A stretch of DNA of 64,000 nt from contig NZ_QEIO01000004.1 in NCBI RefSeq assembly GCF_003336425.1, positions 1 to 64,000 on the forward strand. The letters run 5' to 3'. The position numbers were made by a program, and so were the translations under genes. The notes beneath the pieces are model-generated. The model had not been told where the DNA came from and searched no databases. It was given only the letters and a program-made list of their open reading frames with translations. Source of the stretch: Marinitenerispora sediminis (lineage in GTDB: Bacteria > Actinomycetota > Actinomycetes > Streptosporangiales > Streptosporangiaceae). Shown here in pieces: positions 18,341 to 27,878 of the stretch. Positions within the stretch are counted from its first letter, which is position 1. Each line of letters opens with the position of its first letter.

Positions 18341-20693
18341 GGGCGGCCCGGAAGAGCTGGCGTTCGTTCTCACTCTGGACGTCGCTGTACAGGTCGTCGG
18401 AGAGGTCGAGGCGGACCTGCCGCAACCGCCCCGTGAACGCGTTGTCCGCGGTGGGGTAGTCGTCCGTCACCGGCGATGCCCGGTCCACCCCGATGTCGAA
18501 GGTCTCGTCGAAGGCGAAGTAGTAGGGGATGGTGGCGTCCACCCGGCCGGCCGCGACCTCCGCTCCGTCGACGTGCAGCGTCACGGTTGCTCCCCTGCCG
18601 ACACCCCCGCCGTCGTAGCCGAACTCCAGCCGGATCTCATGGGCTCCGGGCGGCAGGACGCCTCCGCCCGCCACCTTGTGCACCCGCAGGCCGAAGTAGT
18701 TGTAGGCGTAGGCCGGCCGCCCCTCGTGCACGTACAGGGACCAGCCGCCGAAGCGGCCGCCCTGTGCCGCGATCACCCCCTCGGCGCCCCCGGCGGGCAC
18801 GTCGACGCGCGCGGTGATCGTGTGCGAGCGGTTCTTCACGTTCGGCGCGGTCTCCTCGGTCAGGCGCAGCCCGGGGCCGTGGAACGTCACCGTGCGGCGG
18901 TCGCCCAGCAGGTCGAGCCGGCCCGCCTCCCTCGGGTTCTCCCGCTCGGTCATCCGGTCGTCGAGCGGGAACACGTTGTGCCGGCCGGCCTCGACGAGGA
19001 ACAGCTGCTGCAGCTGGCGCAGCCTGCCGGGGTGCTCGGCGGAGATGTCGCGCGCCTGGGACCAGTCGGCGTTGGTGTCGTAGAGCTCCCAGACGTCGTC
19101 GTCGAAGTAGCGGCGCCCGGTCTGCACCATCTCCCACGGGGTGCCGTGCCGGGTGACCGCCATCCAGCCGTCGTGGTAGATGCCGCGGTTGCCGACCATC
19201 TCGAAGTACTGCAGCCGCCGGCGGTCCGGGGCTCCGACATCGTTGAAGCTGTAGAGCATGCTGGTGCCCTCGACGGCCTGCTGGGCCACACCGTCCACCG
19301 TGGCGGGCGCGGGGATGCCGGCGGCTTCCAGGACCGTCGGCATCACGTCGATCACGTGGTGGAACTGGTGGCGGATCCCGCCGCGCTCCTCGATCCCGTT
19401 CGGCCAGTGCACCACCATCCCGTCGCGCGTCCCCCCGAAGTGCGAGGCGACCTGCTTGGTCCACGGGTAGGGCGTGTTCATCGCGAGGGCCCATCCGACC
19501 GGGTAGTGGGCATGGGTCGTGGCGTCGCCGAGCGCGTCGGCGTTGGCGTTGATGTACTCGGCGGTGTCGGGGATGCCGCTCGCGAAGCGGTGCTCGTTGA
19601 GCGTTCCGCCCAGGCCGCCCTCCGCCGAGGCGCCGTTGTCGCCCAAGACGTAGATGAACAGCGTGTCGTCCAGGGCGCCGGCGTCGTCCAGGGCGTCGAC
19701 CAAGCGCCCCACCTGGTCGTCGGTGTGCTCGGCGAACCCCGCGTACAGCTCCATCAGCGACGCCGCCGCCCTGCGCTCGGCGTCGGAGAGCTCGTCCCAG
19801 TGCGGCACCCCGTCGGCCCACGGCGCCAGTTCGGCGTCCTGCGGGACGACGCCGAGCTCCTTCTGGCGCCGCAGGGTGATCTCCCGCTGGCGGTCCCACC
19901 CGTGGTCGAACCTGCCCCGGTAGCGGTCCCGGTACTCGCGCGGCACGTGGTAGGGCGCGTGCGTGGCGCCGAACGGGAGGTAGAGGAAGAAGGGCGTGTC
20001 GGGCCGGAGGCTCCGCTGGGTATTCATCCACTCGATCGCCTGGTCGACGAGGTCCTCGGAGAGGTGGTAGCCGTCCTCCGGCCGCCGGTCCGGCTCGACC
20101 GGCGTGGTCCCGTCGAACAGCACCGGATGCCAGTGGTTCATCTCGGCGCACAGGAAACCGTAGAACTTCTCGAAGCCCTCGCCGGTGGGCCAGCGGTCGA
20201 AGGGGCCGACCGGGCTCACCTCGCGCGCGGGCGTCTGGTGCCACTTGCCGAACGCGGCCGTGCTGTAGCCGTTGGCGCGCAGGACCTGGGCCAGCGGCGC
20301 GGCGCTGCGGGGCCGGATGCCGTCGTAGCCGGGAGCCGCGCTCGCCATCTCGGTCGTGACGCCCATCCCCACCGAGTGGTGGTTGCGGCCGGTGAGCAGT
20401 GACTGCCGGGTCGGCGAGCACAGCGCGGCCACGTGGAAGCGCGTGTACCGCAGGCCGCCCGCGGCCAGCCGGTCAGCGGCAGGCATCCGGCACGGCCCGC
20501 CGAACGTGCTGGGCGCGCCGAAGCCCATGTCGTCAAGGAGGACGAGCACGACGTTGGGGGCGCCCTTGGGCGGCCGCAGCGGCTCGGGCGGGGTGTGCGG
20601 CGGGTCCTGGTCGCGCACGTCGATCGACGCGGCCCGCGGACGCGGCCGGTCCCCGATCGGCAGGTTGTACCTGTTGACGTGCGGATCGGTCAT
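18333..20693 (-). CDS. arylsulfatase (type I, formylglycine-dependent)
   Basis: 786 residues, the long AtsA/AtsD-like class of sulfatase. Metal-binding start NVVLVLLDDMGFG (D54, D55). Catalytic C92 lies in LCSPTRQSLLTGR and is converted to formylglycine by the adjacent FGE. GKWH and the later region around GDNGASAEGG also fit the fold. No signal peptide is visible, so it is probably cytoplasmic. The 3' end overlaps the FGE gene by 8 bp, and it lies 76 bp after a betaine/choline-type ABC importer. Hydrolysis of an imported sulfate ester is suggested. It is longer than, and unlike, the choline sulfatase BetC, so the exact substrate is open. Confidence 0.92.
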   Translation of the reverse strand: MTDPHVNRYNLPIGDRPRPRAASIDVRDQDPPHTPPEPLRPPKGAPNVVLVLLDDMGFGAPSTFGGPCRMPAADRLAAGGLRYTRFHVAALCSPTRQSLLTGRNHHSVGMGVTTEMASAAPGYDGIRPRSAAPLAQVLRANGYSTAAFGKWHQTPAREVSPVGPFDRWPTGEGFEKFYGFLCAEMNHWHPVLFDGTTPVEPDRRPEDGYHLSEDLVDQAIEWMNTQRSLRPDTPFFLYLPFGATHAPYHVPREYRDRYRGRFDHGWDRQREITLRRQKELGVVPQDAELAPWADGVPHWDELSDAERRAAASLMELYAGFAEHTDDQVGRLVDALDDAGALDDTLFIYVLGDNGASAEGGLGGTLNEHRFASGIPDTAEYINANADALGDATTHAHYPVGWALAMNTPYPWTKQVASHFGGTRDGMVVHWPNGIEERGGIRHQFHHVIDVMPTVLEAAGIPAPATVDGVAQQAVEGTSMLYSFNDVGAPDRRRLQYFEMVGNRGIYHDGWMAVTRHGTPWEMVQTGRRYFDDDVWELYDTNADWSQARDISAEHPGRLRQLQQLFLVEAGRHNVFPLDDRMTERENPREAGRLDLLGDRRTVTFHGPGLRLTEETAPNVKNRSHTITARVDVPAGGAEGVIAAQGGRFGGWSLYVHEGRPAYAYNYFGLRVHKVAGGGVLPPGAHEIRLEFGYDGGGVGRGATVTLHVDGAEVAAGRVDATIPYYFAFDETFDIGVDRASPVTDDYPTADNAFTGRLRQVRLDLSDDLYSDVQSENERQLFRAAHD

Positions 20694-20769
20694 CGGGTCC
20701 TCCTTCTGGTCGCGCGCCCGATGCGCGGCGGTCCGGACCTTGGCTGGTCGGCTCCTGCGGTGGCGGCCG

Positions 20770-21687
20770 TCAGGCGGCGGCGTGCTCGGGCTCCCGGGGC
20801 GCTTCCTCCCGCGCCCGCCGGCGGAGCAGCGTGTCCAGGGCGGTACGCGTCCGCCGGCCGGACGACCGCGGCCGGCCGAGGGCGCCCGTCACCCGGTCGA
20901 GGAAGATGGCGAGGACGACCACGGCGATGCCTCCCTCGAAGGCGAGGCCGATGTCGAACTGGGTGACCCCGCTCACGACGACCCCGCCCAGCCCCTCCGC
21001 CCCGACCATGCCGGCGACGACCACCATGGACAGCGCGAGCATGATCACCTGGTTGACGCCCGCCATGATGGACGGCAGCGCCAGCGGGAGCTGGACCTCG
21101 CGCAGCACCTGCCCGGGGCGCGGCCCGAACGCCCGGGCCGCCTCCACGATCTCGGCGTCGACCTGGCGGAGGCCGAGCTCGGTGAGGCGGACCGCCGGCG
21201 GTATGGCGAACACCGTGGTGGCGACGATCCCCGGCACGACCCCGATGCCGAAGAAGAACACCGAGGGCACGAGGTAGACGAACACCGGCAGGGTCTGCAT
21301 GAAGTCGAGGACCGGCCGGACGCAGACGCTCACCCGCGCGCTGTTCGCGGCCAGGATGCCGACCGGCACGCCGACGAGGACGGAGATGACGGCGGCCATG
21401 ATGACGACCGCGAGGGTCTCCAGCGTCTGCGTCCACAGCCGCATGCCGTCCACGAGCAGGAACGCGAGCACGGTGAACACGGTGAGAACGGCGCTGCGGG
21501 TCGTCACGGCGGCCACCAGGCCGAAGACCGCGATCAGCACGAACGGCAGCGGCGAGACGAGCGCGGTGTAGACGGTGTTCACGGCGAACAGCAGCACCGC
21601 GGAGACGCCGTCGAAGAAGCCGCCGGCGTGGTCCACCAGCCACTGCAGCGACGACTCGACCGCTGTGCCGACCGGGATCCTAGGCAT
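20770..21687 (-). CDS. proW: glycine betaine/choline ABC transporter permease (ProW type)
   Basis: 305 residues from the ATG at 21687. It has six or seven hydrophobic segments and the inner-membrane-component motif EAARAFGPRPGQVLREVQLPLALPS (EAA loop, about residues 175-200) that docks the ATPase. The order NSARVSVCVRPVLDFMQTLPVFVYL-VPSVFFFGIG, broken here at the hyphen, is typical of the ProW/OpuAB group. It overlaps the ATPase gene by 8 bp and is followed by the sulfatase. It forms the channel of the importer with the CBS-ATPase and lipoprotein encoded upstream. Confidence 0.9.
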   Translation of the reverse strand: MPRIPVGTAVESSLQWLVDHAGGFFDGVSAVLLFAVNTVYTALVSPLPFVLIAVFGLVAAVTTRSAVLTVFTVLAFLLVDGMRLWTQTLETLAVVIMAAVISVLVGVPVGILAANSARVSVCVRPVLDFMQTLPVFVYLVPSVFFFGIGVVPGIVATTVFAIPPAVRLTELGLRQVDAEIVEAARAFGPRPGQVLREVQLPLALPSIMAGVNQVIMLALSMVVVAGMVGAEGLGGVVVSGVTQFDIGLAFEGGIAVVVLAIFLDRVTGALGRPRSSGRRTRTALDTLLRRRAREEAPREPEHAAA

Positions 21688-22876
21688 GCTCGCTCCTGTC
21701 CTCGGCGGCGGAGGCGATGGCGTCGAGGACGCGGGCCCTGGGCACGACGCCGACCAGGCGCTTGTCGCGGTCCACGACCGCGAGCGGGACGGCGTGCCCG
21801 CCCGTGAGATGGCAGAACTCCACGAGCGGGGTGTCGTCGGGGACCGCGGTGTAGTCGCCGCCGAGGCAGTGCTCCAGGTCGGCGCGGCGCTCGGCGGCCG
21901 CCGCGGACAGCGCCTCGGGGGTGGCCACACCGGCGATCCCGCCGTCCGGCGCGGTGACGTAGGCGCCGCGGGCGCGCGACCGCTCCAGCCGGGCCAGTAC
22001 GGCGGCCGGGTCCTCGCCGAGGGCGGCGGTGACCCACGGGGGCCGCATGACCGCGGCCGCGGTGAGGACGCGCGTCCGGTCGACGTCGGAGACGAAGTCG
22101 TGGACGTAGCCGTCCGCCGGCCGGGCGATGATCTCGGGTCCGGTGCCGAGCTGGATGGTCCGGCCGTCCCGCATGACCATGATCCGGTCGCCGAGGCGCA
22201 TCGCCTCGTTGAGGTCGTGCGTGACGAAGATGATGGTCTTGCGGAAGTCCCGTTGCAGTTCGAGGAGCTGCTCCTGCATCGAGCGGCGGGTGAGCGGATC
22301 GAGCGCGCTGAACGGTTCGTCCATGATGAGGACGTCGGGGTCCGTCGTCAGCGCGCGGGCGAGTCCGACGCGCTGCTGCATGCCCCCGCTGAACTCGTCG
22401 GGGTAGGCGCCGCCGCGCTGGCCGAGCCCGACCTGCTCCAGGGCGCGGTCGGCGCGCCGCAGCCGCTCGCGCCTGGGCACGCCGCGCGCCTTCAGCCCGT
22501 AGGCGGCGTTCTCCCGGACCGTGCGGTGCGGGAAGAGCGCGAAGTGCTGGAAGACCATGCCGACGCGCTCGTTGCGCAGCCCGCGGAGCTGCCGCGGCGT
22601 CATGCCGCCGACATCGGTCCCGTCGTACAGGACGCTCCCGGTGGTCGGCACCACCAGCCGGTTGATCATCCGGATGACCGTGGACTTCCCCGAACCGGAC
22701 AGGCCCATGATCACGAAGAGCTCGCCCCGCTCCACCGAGAAGGACACGTCGTCGACGGCGAGCACTCCGCCGGCCTCCCGCACCGCGCGGGCGCGGTCGG
22801 GCCCGGCGTCCAGGGTGCGGCGGGCCCGCGCCGGGGAGAGGTCGAACACCTTGGTGAGATGCCGGGCCTCAATCAC
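21680..22876 (-). CDS. proV: glycine betaine/choline ABC transporter ATPase with CBS domains (ProV/OpuAA type)
   Basis: 398 residues from a GTG at 22876, with CGGAGG upstream and an 8-bp overlap with the binding-protein stop. Walker A GLSGSGKST, signature SGGMQQRV, Walker B VLIMDEPFSALDP and THDLNEAMRLGD are present. The C-terminal 130 residues resemble two CBS modules. In OpuA-type importers these sense ionic strength and gate uptake. It powers import of a quaternary amine or related osmolyte. The long form starting at 22915 lacks a ribosome-binding site. Confidence 0.92.
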   Translation of the reverse strand: MIEARHLTKVFDLSPARARRTLDAGPDRARAVREAGGVLAVDDVSFSVERGELFVIMGLSGSGKSTVIRMINRLVVPTTGSVLYDGTDVGGMTPRQLRGLRNERVGMVFQHFALFPHRTVRENAAYGLKARGVPRRERLRRADRALEQVGLGQRGGAYPDEFSGGMQQRVGLARALTTDPDVLIMDEPFSALDPLTRRSMQEQLLELQRDFRKTIIFVTHDLNEAMRLGDRIMVMRDGRTIQLGTGPEIIARPADGYVHDFVSDVDRTRVLTAAAVMRPPWVTAALGEDPAAVLARLERSRARGAYVTAPDGGIAGVATPEALSAAAAERRADLEHCLGGDYTAVPDDTPLVEFCHLTGGHAVPLAVVDRDKRLVGVVPRARVLDAIASAAEDRSEHA

Positions 22877-23849
22877 GCGGGGCCTCCGCGGGCTCGCCGT
22901 CCACGGTCTCGACACCCGCCAGCCAGGCGCCCACCGCGTCGGGGTTGTCCGCGATCCAGGCGCGGGCGACGTCCTCCGCCGCCGTGTTCTCCTGGCTCAC
23001 CGCGTGGACCCAGTCGGAGGCGGTGCCGCTGTCCACCTCCATCTGGGACAGCAGCCGCGCCACGTTGGGGTTGTCGGTACCGAAGTCCTCGCGGGTGGCG
23101 ACGCGGATCTCGCCCGCACCCGGCCAGGCCTCCTCGGGGTCGTCGAGGTAGACGAGGTCCCACTCGACGTTCATCCAGTGCGGCTCCCAGGCGAGGAAGA
23201 CGACCGGCCGCTCGTCCGCTACGCGCTGCTCGACCTCGGCGAGCATGGCCGGGGTGCTCGACTCCACGAGGTCCCAGTCGCCGAGGCCGTAGGCGTCGGC
23301 GTCGATGGCGTCCTGGATGCTCTGGTTCCCGGGCGCTCCGGCCTCGATCCCGAGGAACTCGTTGCCGAACGCCGCGGCGTTGGGTGCCAGGTCGGCGAGT
23401 GACGTCACGTCGTAGCGCTCCGCCACATAGCGGGGGACGGCGGGTTCGAAGGACGCCTCCGTGACCAGTGTGCCGAGGACCTCCACGCTGCCGGTGTCGA
23501 TGTGCTCGGCGAAGACGTCCTCCTGGCTCGGCCACCAGTTGCCGAGGTAGACGTCGGCGTCCCCGCTGGCCAGGGCCTGGGCGCCGAGCGGAACAGAGAG
23601 CTCCTCGATGCTGACGGTGTATCCGAGCTCCTCCAGGAGTTGGCTGACGATCGCGTTCTCGACCATCAGGTCCTCCCAGGGCTGCTCCACCAGCGTGATC
23701 GCGGTCCCGCCCGCGCCGCCGGAGTCGAAGCCCCCTTCGGGTGCACTGCACGCGGTGAGGGCGAGTGCGCTGAGCGCCGCGACGGAGGCCGCCAGGGCGC
23801 GGCCTGGCCGCAGGTACCCGGCGGGTCCTTCCGGCCGGCCGCCGGCCAT
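22869..23849 (-). CDS. proX: substrate-binding lipoprotein, betaine/choline type (ProX/OpuAC)
   Basis: About 326 residues from the ATG at 23849 (GGAAGGG just upstream). A longer start at 23903 also has a fair ribosome-binding site and would add 18 residues. A lipoprotein signal ends in LTAC. The mature domain has VEQPWEDLMVENAIVSQLLEE and GNWWPSQED, the aromatic choline/betaine cage region of the OpuAC family, and later FLAWEPHWMN. It captures the substrate outside the membrane for the ProV/ProW pair. First gene of an operon that also encodes a sulfatase and its maturase, so the ligand might be a sulfated choline-like compound. Confidence 0.88.
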   Translation of the reverse strand: MAGGRPEGPAGYLRPGRALAASVAALSALALTACSAPEGGFDSGGAGGTAITLVEQPWEDLMVENAIVSQLLEELGYTVSIEELSVPLGAQALASGDADVYLGNWWPSQEDVFAEHIDTGSVEVLGTLVTEASFEPAVPRYVAERYDVTSLADLAPNAAAFGNEFLGIEAGAPGNQSIQDAIDADAYGLGDWDLVESSTPAMLAEVEQRVADERPVVFLAWEPHWMNVEWDLVYLDDPEEAWPGAGEIRVATREDFGTDNPNVARLLSQMEVDSGTASDWVHAVSQENTAAEDVARAWIADNPDAVGAWLAGVETVDGEPAEAPRD

Positions 23850-24907
23850 GGACCCTTCCGAGTCGCGGCGCTTTCGCGTGAGGTGGGAGTCCCTAATTCT
23901 CATTCCACCCCTCTCGGATCGTGCTCGGTCCGAGTTTGCGTTTGCTGTGGAATTCTGGCTCGCTGCCCGTGGCGCATGTCGCTTGATACTGGTTCAGAGG
24001 TATGTGTTCGTTCAATACCTGATGAAATGCAAGCTATACCAATATTTGTTAGTGTTTATAGATGCCTTCTATGATGACAGAAATGTTACAGAAATATTGC
24101 GTGGTATCCCGCGCGCGGGCGGCGCCGCGCGGGATGGGGGAGAGGGTGGAAAAGCGCAAGTGGGCAGGTCGGCGGGGCTGTGGAATTCGCGGTGCCCGCG
24201 AGACGGTGGCCGCCCGCCGGGCAAGCGATTCCGGCGCACTGGGCGAATCCGTTCACAGTAACGTGCACGGACAGCGGCGGCCGGCGGCCTCCTGCGTGTC
24301 GGCGGCGCAGGTCGCGCCCGCCGGCGGACGCGGGCCCGGCCGGTCGCGGGTCCGGCGCGGCCTGGCGGGCGGCTCCGGGGGAATTCAGCTCCTCCGTCCG
24401 GCGCCGCGGAAAGGTTCTCTGTCGAATTCGGGAATGTCGTCGATTATGGCGGTCGCGACCTTTCTCGGACATGAGTGGAATCCGAGCGTGATTCGCTCCG
24501 GCAGGTCGGCGAAAAGGGCGGTGCCGGCGACGGGGAGCAATGGGCCCGGTGCGGTGTTTCCCCCGGTCGGTGGGCCTGGCCGCGGACGGCCCGCTTTCCC
24601 GGTGGGGGCGGGGAGGGGGTTTCCGGGTCGGCCGGCTGGACGGCCGATTCCGGCGCCGGACGCGGTGGAAAGGAGTGCCGTTTCCGGGCCGCGCGCCCAC
24701 GGCGCCGTGCGGCGGCCCTTTCCTGCCGCGGTCCGAGCGAGCTGGTCGGCACGGCGGAAGACGGTGCCTCCGTGCGCCGCCGCGGTGCGTCCCGCCCGAC
24801 CGGTCCCGGCCAGCCGCGCGCCCGCGGCACACCCGGCAGGAGCACGGGGCCGTGCTCGCAGACACCCGGTCCGGCGACGTGGCGACTCCGGATCCCGCTC
24901 AGCCGCG
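23850..24907. other. 1-kb intergenic region with AT-rich inverted repeats (operon promoter)
   Basis: Upstream of the importer-sulfatase operon. A patch at about 23985-24105 is strikingly AT-rich for this genome. It carries two inverted repeats: AGGTAT (23998-24003)/ATACCT (24015-24020), and CAATATTT (24040-24047)/AAATATTG (24092-24099). This is the likely regulatory region. The rest (24106-24907) shows scattered lower-GC stretches but no gene I can defend. Confidence 0.55.
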
Positions 24908-25720
24908 TCACAACGCCGACACCGCCATCGCCGCCGTCACCGCGACGAGCAGCAGCAGGTAGCTCCACGCGTGCACCCGGTCCGGGATCCGGGGCGGTCG
25001 GCGGCGCAGGGCGACGATGACCGGCAGGGCCCCCGCGAGCAGCGCGGCCCCGGCTCCCACGTCCACCGCGCCGAGCAGGAGCACGGTCCCCGGGGAGCCG
25101 GCACCGGGTGCGGCGTGGTCGAGCAGGAACACGGCCGTCGCCGGCGCGGCGATCACCAGGGTGAGCGGGTTGGCGAGGGCGGTGGCGGTCCGCATGGGGT
25201 GGCCGGACCGGCGCAGCAGCGGCACGGTCATCACGCTGCCGCCGACGCCCAGGAACGCGGCGAGCGCACCGATGGGCAGGCCCAGCACCCGGGGGATGCC
25301 CGAGGCCACGTCCGGCGCGGCGGGCCCGTCGGAGGGCTGGCGGCCCAGGAACCCCGGCCGCGCGAGCAGGTCGCCGATCGTGAGGACGAGGTAGCCGACG
25401 AACGCCCACTGCGTCACGGGGCTCGGCACCCACCGGGCCGCGAGCGCGCCCAGCACCGCTCCGCAGCCGAGCAGCGCCACCAGGGCGGCGCTGCCGCGCA
25501 GCGCCCCGAGGACGTCCCGCCGCGTCGCCGCCGTGGCGATCCCGGCGTTGACCACCATGACGATCGCGGAGGTGGCGACCGCCGTGTGCATCGCGTCCGC
25601 TCCCAGAGCGGCGTTCACCCAGACGATCACGGGGACCGTGACGAAGCCGCCGCCGAACCCGAACAGCACCGTTGTCAGGCCCGTGAGGACCCCGATCGCG
25701 ACCAGCACCACAATGCTCAC
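24908..25720 (-). CDS. TauE/SafE-family sulfite/anion exporter
   Basis: 270 residues, eight or so hydrophobic segments. The family repeat FGFGGGFVTVPVIVW (N-terminal half) is echoed by LGVGGSVMTVPLLRR in the C-terminal half. Members export sulfite or organosulfur anions or act as uncharacterised permeases. The GTG start at 25720 has no clear ribosome-binding site. It is divergent from an AraC-type gene, 86 bp apart. Location near a sulfatase operon makes sulfur-anion export attractive, but that is inference. Confidence 0.85.
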   Translation of the reverse strand: MSIVVLVAIGVLTGLTTVLFGFGGGFVTVPVIVWVNAALGADAMHTAVATSAIVMVVNAGIATAATRRDVLGALRGSAALVALLGCGAVLGALAARWVPSPVTQWAFVGYLVLTIGDLLARPGFLGRQPSDGPAAPDVASGIPRVLGLPIGALAAFLGVGGSVMTVPLLRRSGHPMRTATALANPLTLVIAAPATAVFLLDHAAPGAGSPGTVLLLGAVDVGAGAALLAGALPVIVALRRRPPRIPDRVHAWSYLLLLVAVTAAMAVSAL

Positions 25721-25794
25721 GGATGGTCAGTCCATCAGTCCGGGACCGCCGCCGGCAATCGAAGATCGGCATGGTTCCTTCGAGACCCGGCCGC

Positions 25795-25806
25795 TATCGT
25801 GGCGAG
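25795..25806 (+). promoter_or_regulatory. -10 element of a leaderless AraC gene
   Basis: TATCGT at 25795-25800 stands 6 bp before the GTG at 25807, the spacing of actinobacterial leaderless promoters. It supports choosing 25807 over the upstream ATG and GTG codons. Confidence 0.55.
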
Positions 25807-26571
25807 GTGCGCAACATCCGCCTCGCCGAGGTCGACCGTGTCGCCCGTGCCGTCCTGCCCATCGGAACCGACTACGCCAGCGGCCACCTCCTCGACTGGC
25901 ACGAGCACCGGCGGGCCCAGTTCCTCTACGGGGCAACCGGCGTCATGGTCGTGGAGACCGACACCGGCACATGGACGGTGCCCACCGACCGCGCCGTGCT
26001 CATACCGGCGGCGACCCGGCACCGCGTCCGCATGCTCGGCGTGAGCACCCGCAGCCTCTACATCGAGCCCGAGGCCGTCCCGTGGTGGCCCGCCGCCTGC
26101 ACCGTCGTGGACGTCACGCCCCTGCTCCGCGAACTGCTGCTCGCCGCCGTCGAGTTCGACGCCGACTACGACCTCGCGGGGCGCGAGGGCGCCGTCGCCA
26201 AGCTGCTGCTCCACGAGATCGCGGCGCTCGCGCCGCTGCCCCTGCACGTGGACCTGCCGTCCTCGCCCGACCTCGCCGCGCTGTGCCAGGACTACCTCGC
26301 GCGCCCCGACGCCCGGCTCACCAACCGCGACTGGGCCGCGCGGCTCGCCATGAGCGAACGCGCGTTCACGCGCCGCTTCCGGCAGGAGGTGCACGTCAGC
26401 CCGGCGGTCTGGCGGACGCGGGCGCGGCTGCTGGCCGCCGTGCCGCTGCTGCGCACCCACCCGGTCACCCGGGTCGCGGCCCGTCTCGGCTACGCCTCGC
26501 CCGCCTCGTTCACCGCCGCGTTCTCCCGCGCGTTCGGGATCGCCCCGTCGAAGCTGGTCCGCCCGGGCTGA
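25807..26571 (+). CDS. AraC-family transcriptional regulator
   Basis: 254 residues from the GTG at 25807, probably leaderless. An N-terminal cupin-like arm (DWHEHRRAQFLYGATGVMVVE, given here as DWHEHRRAQ then LYGATG) is followed by two C-terminal helix-turn-helix motifs: WAARLAMSERAFTRRFRQE and VAARLGYASPASFTAAFSRAFG. The domain order is typical of regulators that bind a small ligand. Divergent from the TauE/SafE exporter, it is the probable controller of that gene. Longer starts at 25723 or 25771 would add a basic stretch with no family features. Confidence 0.85.
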   Translation: MRNIRLAEVDRVARAVLPIGTDYASGHLLDWHEHRRAQFLYGATGVMVVETDTGTWTVPTDRAVLIPAATRHRVRMLGVSTRSLYIEPEAVPWWPAACTVVDVTPLLRELLLAAVEFDADYDLAGREGAVAKLLLHEIAALAPLPLHVDLPSSPDLAALCQDYLARPDARLTNRDWAARLAMSERAFTRRFRQEVHVSPAVWRTRARLLAAVPLLRTHPVTRVAARLGYASPASFTAAFSRAFGIAPSKLVRPG

Positions 26572-26970
26572 GCGGCACCGGCCGGCCGGGGCGCACGTCG
26601 GAGCCGGCGGGCCCGCCCGGTCCGGTCAGCCGTCCGAACGTGCTCCGGTGCTCGCGCCGTGCCGGCACCGCCGGAGCGGGCCGGCAGGTGCGCAGGTTCC
26701 GCCGCCCTGGGTGCCGCCCCCGTCACTCGATGCGACATTGGGAATATTTCGGACGCCTGTTCGACTACTTAACGAAGCAGGGCCGTCACAGCGCAGCGGG
26801 AGTGGGATCACCGGAGGTTCGGGAAGTAAAGCCGGGCGAAGGAACTGGCCGCCTCCCGGGGAGCGCGGACCGCTGCGCCGGAATCGGAGGTCGCGCATGC
26901 CGGACGCCCCCAGCCGGTCTCCGGCAGAGGGGCGAGCGGCCGCCCAGGTCAGCTGGAGGGAACGCGCCCG
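26572..26970. other. intergenic, no gene seen
   Basis: Upstream of the broken AraC gene. There is a short lower-GC stretch around 26738-26775. No open frame with family features and no clear operator found. Confidence 0.5.
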
Positions 26971-27878
26971 ATGATGGAGAAGGTGTTCGACAGCCGGGAC
27001 CTGCCCCCGGCTGAGCGGATCCCGGTATGGCGGGAAGCCACGGCGAGCGCCCTGGTGCCGAACGAGTTCGATATCGACCCCGAGGCCGACTTCCTGGCCT
27101 CCATCCGCGCCGTGCACCTGGGCGAGGCGCAGGTGACCTCCCTGACGTACTCGACGCTGAGCTCCCGGCGGACTCCGGAGCTGATCCGCAGGTCCGACCC
27201 GGGCATGTACGCGGTGGGGCTCATCCTCGGCGGCCGGCAGCAGATCATCCAGGGGCGGCGCACGTCCTCCCTGCGTGCGCGCGAACTGGTGGTGTACTCC
27301 ACCTCGCAGCCCTACCAGGGCGTGGTGGACGCGCCGTGCGGCAGCGCGGCCTCCGTCGTGGTGCAGGCTCCGTACCACACGCTGCCGCTCCCCGCCGACC
27401 GCGTACGGGCGCTCATGGCGACCCGGCTGCCCGGGCACGAGGGGATCGGCGTGCTCCTCGCGGGCTTCCTCACCCACCTCGCCACCGACGCCACCCCCTA
27501 CCGGGCCGCGGAGGCGCAGCGGCTCGGATCGGTGCTCCTCGACCTGATCGCCGCGTGGCTGGCCCACCACATGGAGGCCGAGGACCGGACCCCCACCGAG
27601 ACCCGCGAGCGGACGCGGTTCCTGGAGGTCCAGGCGTTCATCCTGCGCCATCTGGGTGATCCGGACCTGACGCCCGCGACCGTCGCCGCCGCGACCTGGC
27701 CGACCCCCGCGCGGCCACCCGCCCGGTCCAGGCGGTCGCCGCCCGCTGGGGCTACACCCGGCCCGCCGACTTCACCCGCGCGTTCCGCACCGCGTTCGGC
27801 GCGACCCCGACCGAGTACCGCCGCACCTGCCTGCCCGAGATCGGCGCGTCCCGCCGGGCAGCCGGTGCCGAGGGGTGA
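26971..27878 (+). pseudogene. AraC-family regulator disrupted by internal deletion and frameshift
   Basis: The first about 240 codons read as an AraC-type regulator with the AraC_binding_2-like N-terminal domain (RIPVWREATASALVP; YSTSQPYQGVVDAP; FLEVQAFILRHLGDPDLTP). At about 27693 the frame changes. The continuation RDLADPRAATRPVQAVAARWGYTRPADFTR, broken here as two motifs RDLADPRAATRPV and WGYTRPADFTRAF, is read in another frame to a stop at 27878. The first helix-turn-helix of the DNA-binding domain, about 30-35 residues, is missing at the junction. The deletion removes the recognition unit and shifts the frame, so the gene should be inactive. Confidence 0.8.
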
